A DNA stretch of 64,000 nucleotides from Pleodorina starrii (Eukaryota; Chlorophyta; Chlorophyceae; Chlamydomonadales; Volvocaceae), in assembly GCA_030267565.1 (NCBI GenBank), contig BRXU01000020.1:62001-126000 (forward strand). Direction: 5' to 3'. Positions 58,501 through 64,000 of the stretch are shown here, piece after piece. Position numbers and translations under genes: made by a program. The notes beneath the pieces are model-generated. The model worked only from the letters and a program-made list of their open reading frames with translations, had not been told where the DNA came from and did not search any database. How positions within the stretch are numbered: the stretch's first letter is position 1; each line of letters starts with the position of its first letter.

Positions 58501-61054
58501 TCAACGGCTGTGTAAAGGACGGCGAGTTCAGGTCCATGCTGTTCGGGCTGGCGTTTTTCCACAGCGTGGTTCAGGAGCGCCGCAAGTTTGGGCCCATTGG
58601 CTGGAACATCCCCTATGAGTTCAACGAGAACGACCTGCGCATCAGCGTACGGCAGCTGCGCATGTTTCTGGACGAGTACCCGGAGATTCCGTACGACACG
58701 CTGGCCTACACCTGCGGCGAGTGCAACTACGGCGGCAAGGTGACTGACAGCCACGACCGCCACACGTTGATGACCGTGCTGTCCACCTACTACACCGCCC
58801 TCATCCACCAGCCCGGGTACAAGTTCTCCGTGTCGGGGACCTACTACCCGCCCGCGTACACGGGCTACAAGTAAGAGAGTGCCGAGGGGGGGGACATGAG
58901 CATGGGGCGGGGAGCGGGGGCGACGGGGGAGGGGGCGGGGGACATGAGCAGGGGGAAGGGCCGAGGGGAGGGTGCGAAGAAGGAGAAGAAGAAGACGCCG
59001 CACCTCATCATGTTTCCTGGGGGGCGTTGGACGGGGCTGGGGCCGAGGTGGGGTGGGGCAGGGGTGGGGCAGGGCGGGGCGGCGTGATGGTGGGTCCCAT
59101 CTCCCATGGGCGTGATGGTGGGTCCCATGGGCGTGATGGTGTGTGTACGTGTCACTGCACCGCTGGTCCGAGTATCGGACTGCCTCGAGGTCTGGGGCCA
59201 GGCCCCAGGCGGAGGTCTGGTTCCGGAGCAAACCCACTTCCGTTGCACTGCCCGGGGGGCGTGGGCGTGGGCGCAACTCCTGCCACCCGCTACCTGCCGT
59301 CCCCAACACTTGTGTGTGTGTGTCTGTGTATATCTGAACGCGTATGAACGTGTGTTGGGTCCCTTCCCTGCCCCCCCACCTCCCCCCACCTCCCCCCTCC
59401 CTCCCCCCACCTCCCCCCAGGGGCTACTTGGAGTACATCAACAGTCTGCCGCTGATCGCTCAGCCCGAGGTGTTCGGACTGCACGAAAACGCGGATATCA
59501 CCAAGGACCTACAGGTGGGGGGGGGGGGCTCCACTGGGGGAGGACAGGGAGTGATATGCTCCTTTATATAAAAGAATGGGGGGGGGGGCCTCCGCTGGGT
59601 CGGGGGGTCTCCGGTGGGGGAGGGGCAAGGCAGGCCAGGAAACCTACATGTCTGCCTCTCCGCCCGCCCCGCCTGTCTGCCTGCCTGCCCCGCCTCTCTG
59701 TCCGCCCACCTCCCTGTCCCTATCTTACCTAACCTACCTGTCCCCTCTCCGTCCCCCCCCTGCTCCTCAGGAGACCAACCTGCTTCTCGACAGTCTGATG
59801 CTTACCCAGAGCCGCGAGGCCAGCGGCGGCGCCGCCTCCTTCGAGAGCAGCGTGGGCAGTGTGGCGGCAGAGGTGCTGAGCCGGCTGCCGCCCAATTTCG
59901 ACATCGAGGCGGTGGAGCGGCTGTTCCCCCAGGACTACTACAACTCAATGAACACGGTGTTGGCCCAGGAGCTGGTGCGTTTCAACAATCTGCTGACGGT
60001 GGTGCGCACCAGCCTCAAGAATCTGGGCAAGGCGGTCCGCGGCCTGGCGCTCATGAGCGGCGAGCTGGATGCGGTGGGGCGGGCGCTGTTTGACGGCAAG
60101 GTGCCGGCCTTGTGGCTGAAGAAGAGCTTTCCGTCGCTCAAGCCGCTGGGGCCTTATGTCAAGGAGGTTCTGGAGCGAGTGGCGTTCTTCCAGGGCTGGG
60201 TGGATCACGGGGCGCCGACCGTGTTTTGGATCAGCGGCTTCTTCTTCACGCAGGTGGGTGGGAGGGGGAGGGAAGAGGGGGGTGGGGGAGCGGGTGGAGG
60301 GGTAGGAAAGGAGGGATGGGAGAAGGGAGGTGAGGGGGGGAGAACCCGCCCAATTCAAGTACCCTCGAGATCCCAACGCACACACGCACAGACACACACA
60401 CACACACGCACGCACACATCCCTGGCTTTGGCTGCTGCAACGGGAGCAGCGCTTCCACGAGAGCCCACACACCGCCCTTCCCACAAACCTGCCCACCCTC
60501 CTCACCCTCCTCACCCTCCTCACCTTTCTTACGCACTTACGCACGCACACACACTCGTGCACACACTCACGCCCGTGCGCCCGTCCGCCCGCCCACCCGC
60601 ACGCACCCACCCGCCCTCACAGGCCTTCCTGACGGGCTCCAAGCAGAACTTCGCGCGCAAGTGCCGCATCCCCATCGACCACATCGACTTTGACTTTGAG
60701 GTTCGCGACGAGCCGGGCCAGACCGACGAGCCGCCCGAGGACGGCGTCTACTGCGCGGGTCTGTTCCTGGAGGGCTGCCGCTGGAGCTCCGAAACCCACG
60801 AGCTCGAGGAGTCGGAGCCCAAGGTTCTCTTCACGCCCATGCCGGCCATCTGGATGGTTCCGCGCGAGACGTCCAAGTTCGCGGCCTTCCCACACTACGT
60901 CTGTCCGCTGTACAAGACCACCGAGCGGCGAGGCGTGCTGTCTACCACGGGCCACTCCACCAACTTTGTGCTGGACGTGCGGTTGCCCAGCGGACGAGAG
61001 CCGGCGCACTGGGTCAAGAGCGGCGTGGCGCTGCTGACGTCGCTCAACGACTGA
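24453..61054 (+). CDS. Axonemal inner-arm dynein heavy chain, single-headed DNAH3/7/12-like class
   Basis: Motor subunit of a flagellar inner dynein arm: ATP hydrolysis at AAA1 drives microtubule sliding. Roughly 60 coding exons give about 4,100 residues, close to vertebrate DNAH7. Class hallmarks are [18 protein letters not shown] near the N-terminus, [20 protein letters not shown] in AAA2, and [20 protein letters not shown] plus [15 protein letters not shown] near the C-terminus. P-loops are GPAGTGKTE (AAA1), GASFGMKT (AAA2, unusual), GPTGTGKT (AAA3, split by an intron at 43341) and GVGGSGRQS (AAA4). Stalk and microtubule-binding exons lie at 49259-53140. Stop TGA is at 61052-61054. The N-terminus is inferred: exons 24453-24632 and 25133-25451 join in phase with exon 27164-27294 (G + CC = Ala). 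Which of the Chlamydomonas-type monomeric inner-arm paralogs this is cannot be told by eye. Confidence 0.93.
25452..27163 (+). other. Long intron (about 1.7 kb) inferred between dynein exons
   Basis: No coding homology is visible. It holds CGG/GCC-rich stretches, a GCAGGCAGGCTG array at 26571-26659, runs of C and G, and a C/T-rich tract leading to the acceptor at 27161-27163. Open frames over 250 codons exist but are only Ala/Pro/Arg/Gly low-complexity shadows of high GC. If the preceding exons belong to another gene, this is intergenic DNA holding the dynein promoter. Confidence 0.5.
26571..26659 (+). repeat. GGCA/GGCT tetramer array
   Basis: Runs of GGCAGGCAGGCTGGCAGGCA in the long intron upstream of dynein exon 27164. 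Confidence 0.9.
30117..30395 (+). repeat. G-rich minisatellite (GGGTGGGTGAGGGTGGGTAA)
   Basis: Nearly 280 bases of GGGT, GAGG and TAAGG units starting at the donor of the exon ending 30116; many G3 runs make G-quadruplex formation plausible. Confidence 0.9.
31154..31192 (+). repeat. GT microsatellite
   Basis: About 19 GT units in a dynein intron. Confidence 0.9.
32428..32475 (+). repeat. Telomere-like CCCTAAAA units abutting a 3' splice site
   Basis: CCCTAAACCCTAAAA, then CAAAACCCTAAAACCCTAAA and ACCAG. The complement is TTTTAGGG, the Chlamydomonas-type telomere unit. Exon 32476 starts directly after it. Confidence 0.8.
32476..38267 (+). other. Dynein linker region exons
   Basis: These exons encode the mechanical linker that swings over the AAA ring. 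Visible landmarks are [70 protein letters not shown] and [11 protein letters not shown], in the order expected of axonemal dyneins, ending just before AAA1. Each exon is 70-250 bp. Confidence 0.85.
38290..38327 (-). repeat. Family A copy, reverse orientation, 23 nt after a donor
   Basis: GGTATAAAGAGAAACTCGCA, then GCGGAGAAGGAGACGGCG; pairs with the forward copy at 38478-38503 in the same intron. Confidence 0.78.
38596..42900 (+). other. Dynein AAA1 and AAA2 exons
   Basis: AAA1: Walker [11 protein letters not shown] (38596-38752), Walker [11 protein letters not shown] (39085-39189), sensor-like [17 protein letters not shown] (39569-39714). AAA2: P-loop at 41246-41269 reads GASFGMKT, with Met where the consensus has the second Gly of the GK pair; Walker-B-like [16 protein letters not shown] and sensor [13 protein letters not shown] follow. 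An Ala/Pro/Gly-rich insert lies near 42630-42675. The donor after AAA1's first exon is GC (AAG|GCAAGC at 38753). Confidence 0.9.
38871..38894. repeat. Perfect AT-rich hairpin
   Basis: GGTATATATA, loop TTTA, TATATATACC: a ten-base-pair stem with a four-base loop in the intron after dynein AAA1 Walker A. Confidence 0.85.
43371..43580 (+). repeat. Array of GGTTATAAAGAACGGGTGGG units ending in a family A core
   Basis: Five to six copies (24-33 bp each) of a unit resembling the outer end of family A, followed by TATAGAGAAAAGTAGCAGCG and GAGAAGGAGATGG. It lies in the intron splitting AAA3 Walker A. Confidence 0.82.
43971..44262 (+). repeat. 37-bp minisatellite carrying GACCCGTGGGTC
   Basis: About eight copies of a unit with CCCGACCCGTGGGTCGGTGG, then ACAGGGTCGGTGGCGGG. 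The period (about 37) is not a multiple of three, so the reading frames through it are artefacts. Confidence 0.93.
46291..46378 (+). repeat. GGGCA pentamer array
   Basis: About 17 perfect GGGCA units soon after the 5' splice site of a dynein intron. Confidence 0.93.
48767..48816 (-). repeat. Family A copy, reverse orientation (left arm of an inverted pair)
   Basis: TATAAAGAAAATTTCGCAGC, then GGAGAAGGAGACGGCG and TTAGCGAACGGACC. Its reverse complement recurs at 49177-49226 with about three mismatches in 50. Confidence 0.9.
49177..49226 (+). repeat. Family A copy, forward orientation (right arm of an inverted pair)
   Basis: GGTCCGTTCGCTAACGCCG, TCTCCTTCTT, CGCTGCGAAATCTTCTTT, ATC; the acceptor of exon 49259 follows 32 nt later. 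Confidence 0.9.
49538..49582 (+). repeat. CAT/CAG trinucleotide repeat
   Basis: Five CAT units followed by ten CAG units in a dynein intron. Confidence 0.92.
50560..50932 (+). repeat. CTCCCCACCC pyrimidine-rich tract
   Basis: Long C/T tract of CTCCCC(A)CCCT and CCTCTCC units running into the acceptor before exon 50933, within the dynein stalk coding region. Confidence 0.85.
51908..52075 (+). repeat. Direct duplication within a dynein intron
   Basis: GTTGATGAACCCRTCTTGTT, then CTTGTCCTTGCCGTCTGCCT, occurs twice about 95 bp apart, with CCATGCCACGT after each copy. Confidence 0.85.
52452..53056 (+). repeat. About 600-bp near-pure pyrimidine minisatellite
   Basis: CCCCTCCCCTCCCC units with periodic GCCCC and CTGCCTCC, reaching the acceptor CTGCCTCCAG of exon 53057. 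Higher-order blocks of about 60-70 bp repeat within it. Confidence 0.9.
53463..61054 (+). other. Dynein AAA5, AAA6 and C-terminal domain exons
   Basis: AAA5 includes [19 protein letters not shown] and [20 protein letters not shown] (54599-54754). AAA6 is preceded by [20 protein letters not shown]. The C-terminal region includes [60 protein letters not shown] and ends [14 protein letters not shown] followed by TGA. The long C-terminal domain that lies across the ring is complete. Confidence 0.92.
54050..54126 (+). repeat. Short tandem array before a 3' splice site
   Basis: GCTGTCCCGCTGCCTGTTGC plus TTCCTTCTCC is repeated, ending at the acceptor of exon 54127. Confidence 0.75.
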
Positions 61055-62426
61055 AATACGGGAGGTGGATACGGGGGAAGGAGGTGGAGGAGGAGGTGGG
61101 GGAGGAGGAGGAGGAGGAGGCGCGCTCGGGTGCATGGGGTGGTTGGTTGGTGAGGTTGGTAAGGTTGAGGCGGGAAGGAGGATGGGGAGAGAGGAAAGCA
61201 CGGTGGGGTGGTCGAGGTGGCGACATTGAGGGAGGATTGGGAGGATAGGGAGGGAGGGAGGCAGGCAAGGGGGGTTTGGGGGACGGGGGCAGGTGGGGAG
61301 GCAAGGGAGGGAGGGAGCAAGGACGGGAGGAGCGCGGGGAGCAGGAGGGAAGGCAGGAGGGGAGGCGGGTGGGGGATGGAATTCGTTGACGTGTGGGCTG
61401 AACGGCGCATTGGGCTGATTGGGGCACCTCGGGTGGCTGGAGCTGGAGGCGTGGTGCGGCGCGGTGTTGCTCTGGTCGCTGGTGGCCGGCCGGCAGCATT
61501 GACGCAGACACTGACACTTGACACGTTCTGATGCGGCTGTGTGACGTTTATGACGGATTGCATGCGAGCGGTGCGGTGCGGTGCGGTGTGGTGTGATGGA
61601 CGACCCGGATCGGACCTACCAAGACCCAAGACCCAACCCGATGTCCACTGATGACTGAACGCCACCCAGCAGACACCGTGTGTGGACACCGCAGCCGCTG
61701 GGGTGGAGGGGCGGGTAGGCCGAGAGGGTGGAGGCAGTGCTGGGATCTCGTGTACCGTATTGGCATATGCGGGCGCCGTCAGCGTGTGCGTGTGTGCTCG
61801 CAGCCTCTGCCTGCCTGCCTGCCTGCCATCGGCAGCGGCGCGGTTGGGTGCGTGGTGCGTGGGGTCGGTGCGGTAGGGGTGATGAGGAAGAGGGCTAGAG
61901 GGTAAAGGCGGGCGGCGGGACAGGCACGGTACGATACGGTACGGTACGGTATAGTACGGTATGTACACACATTCTCGCTTCCTTGGCACTGCTCTGCTTC
62001 ATCATTTTGCAGCACGTCATCAAACGTCCCTGGTGCCGCCCGCACTTGGCGGTGGTGGAGCTGCGGTGGCGGCACGGTGCAGCGTTTCTGAAGAGGCTGA
62101 GGGCGAGGATCCCTCGGCCGAAGTGGATATGGATCTTTTACCGTATATTGGGCATGGGTGTGCGTCGGCGGTGTTGTGCCTGGGTTGGCCGCCGCCGCTT
62201 GATCTGTACTATGACTGTCGTTCAGTGTCAGCATCAGCTGCGTCAGCTCTGCTGGTCAATACGGCACAGGCTGACGGGCGGGTGAAGACGTAGACTAGAG
62301 CTTTCTGTTTTGCTATGCAGGTAAACGTGACATGACGTGACGTGATTGATTGCGGTCCGCAATGGACGAGCGTGCGTGCTGGGCTGGGTTGGTACAGTGA
62401 GTGGGCGCGGATGCGTGCGTGTGTGG

Positions 62427-62475
<49 letters not shown>

Positions 62476-64000
62476 TCGTTACAGTATCTGACCGGGCCCT
62501 GACGCTGGCCAGGGGCTGCTAACCCAGCCCTGACGGAAAGACCGCCTAAGCACTCTCCCCCTTGCGGTGGGAGAAGGGCGTGAGGGGCCGCTACCCCCTC
62601 CTGCTCGACGCGGAGCTGGCTGCGTCGTACACCCCATATGTGTGTGTGTGTGTGTGGACGGAGCAGAATGTCCGTATACGCGGTAGGAGCTGCAAGGTGA
62701 TCAATGTAGGTGGGTAGACGACGCGGTGGAGATGACGAGCGACGAAGTGATCTCCATAGCATCCTGGTTATCGTGGACCTCCATTAGTCTCCATTCCGAC
62801 TTTTGGTGGACTGGACTGCCGTTTTCGTGGCCAGCAGTGCCCCAGTGGTTCAGAGGCCCGCAGTGGCTTGGAATGCGGGGATGGCTGCCATGGCGGCAGC
62901 CGCGGTACACAACAGCACCCCACTTGCTGCCATGCAAGGAGCGAGGCGGTGCCACACGACAGGCTGTTTTCCTTGACTTGTGAGGCGGTCCGAACCCCTC
63001 CCCGCCTGCCGCTGTTTCCACCAGCCATCCCCAAACATAATGGTATGTTCAGGATAAATTGGTGTCAGGCAGCCCGATGGGTTGTTCCTTTTTCGCACGC
63101 ATCACCCCTCCCAAAGCGTGCTCCCGCAGCCACCGTCAACATCTTCCCTCGTACAGCCAACAATCAGTGCGCTACTCGAATGCTGCGGCCCTCAGGCTGC
63201 ACAGATGAGCCGACTGGCTCCCGCTGTGTGTGTCAAATCAGTCAGCGGTGTCTCCAGTGAGTCGACCACCTCGGCGATGGCCGTGTTTCTTTCTCTGCCT
63301 GGTGAGTGGTGACGGCTGGGGTGAGGAGTCCGCCACACGGGGGGCAGGTCGTAACAGGTTTTGCCCTGGGCCCTTGCACTGGTGTGGCGGCCCCAAACGA
63401 GTGAGGGCCCTGCCAATAGATGCCAGGAAAACAATTCAACGTCATATCGAGAAGGACACACTCAGTTCCATTCAAGATGGCTCAAATCACACACGCACAC
63501 GACCGAGTAATTGCACTCCCGCTCCTGCTGCCGGCCCTGGTACGACAAGCCAACCTATGACCCTTGCACCCTCCGAAACAGTCTTTTACCATCTCCAGCT
63601 AGCCTCCCGAAATCACCCGATGCCCTAACACCATATCCGTGGAAATTTAAAAAGGACACGGGAGAACTCCCGCCATGGGGAAAATTCCCGCAAGTGCCAT
63701 TTGTAGTGCCATTTCTTGTATATTCCCTGTCGATTCTTGAGATCTACACCGATTGTTTTGGTCAACTCGCTGGTGGACAGCCAGCTGGCGCGGCCGTCGC
63801 TATGCTGGTGCTGCCAACCATATATGGTGTGCAGCCAGCTGCCGTGGTGTCTCCGAGTTCGGCAATCGCGGAGTCCACAGTCGCTAGACCAGACCGCAGC
63901 TGCCGTCGACGACGGTGCGCTGCCAGCTGCCGCGGCGGCCTCGAGTTCGGGGGCTTCGGGGTCCACGGTCGCTGTTGAGAAGACCGCGGCTGCCGTCGAC
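61055..64000. other. Region downstream of the dynein gene; no gene recognised
   Basis: G-rich probable 3' UTR with GGA runs (61080-61375), a TACGG-type pentamer cluster at 61927-61965, a long GT microsatellite, then AT-richer DNA from about 62650. Frames of 60-160 codons occur on both strands but none resembles a known family. The last about 200 bases hold a two-copy coding-like repeat cut by the window edge. Confidence 0.55.
62428..62474 (+). repeat. GT microsatellite
   Basis: About 23 GT units downstream of the dynein gene. Confidence 0.92.

Noticed and set aside
62313..63978. Several 80-155-codon frames on both strands downstream of the dynein gene
   Set aside because: None shows a domain or splice pattern I can recognise; they overlap one another and include a GT microsatellite.

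Overview
The window is visibly GC-rich nuclear DNA from a green alga, most likely of the Chlamydomonadales (Chlamydomonas/volvocine-like). The grounds are three eukaryotic genes cut into many short exons by GT-AG (and a few GC-AG) introns, introns crowded with C-rich tracts, G-rich arrays and microsatellites, TTTTAGGG-type telomere-like units, a plant-type GCN3/ABCF3 protein, and an axonemal dynein, so a flagellated lineage. The species is not identifiable by eye. No tRNA, rRNA, CRISPR array or bacterial-type gene was seen.

Layout, all genes on the + strand: (1) 265-10574, the 3' part of a clathrin-adaptor beta-adaptin gene whose first exons lie outside the window; (2) 10575-12966, gene-poor DNA with a small MITE-like inverted-repeat element; (3) 12967-22061, a complete ABCF3/GCN3-type twin-ATPase gene; (4) 22062-23691, gene-poor DNA; (5) about 24453 (perhaps 23692) to 61054, a dynein heavy chain gene of about 60 coding exons encoding roughly 4,100 residues of the single-headed inner-arm (DNAH3/7/12-like) class; (6) 61055-64000, no recognisable gene except a coding-like repeat cut by the window edge. 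The genes do not form a pathway: vesicle coat, translation-associated ATPase and flagellar motor.

The most interesting content is in the introns. Several short (about 30-55 bp) dispersed sequence families recur in introns of all three genes with a strand-position polarity: pyrimidine-rich orientations sit near 3' splice sites and their reverse complements sit near 5' splice sites. In at least four introns both ends carry inverted copies of one family; in one case (48767-48816 with 49177-49226) the arms match at about 47 of 50 positions. A second family carries a CTGAC branch-point-like motif plus a poly-C tract and ends 3-50 nt before 3' splice sites. This resembles introner-like (transposon-derived) introns. 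In addition, at least nine introns contain an 'echo' of the neighbouring exon-intron boundary. These are visual alignments and need systematic computation.
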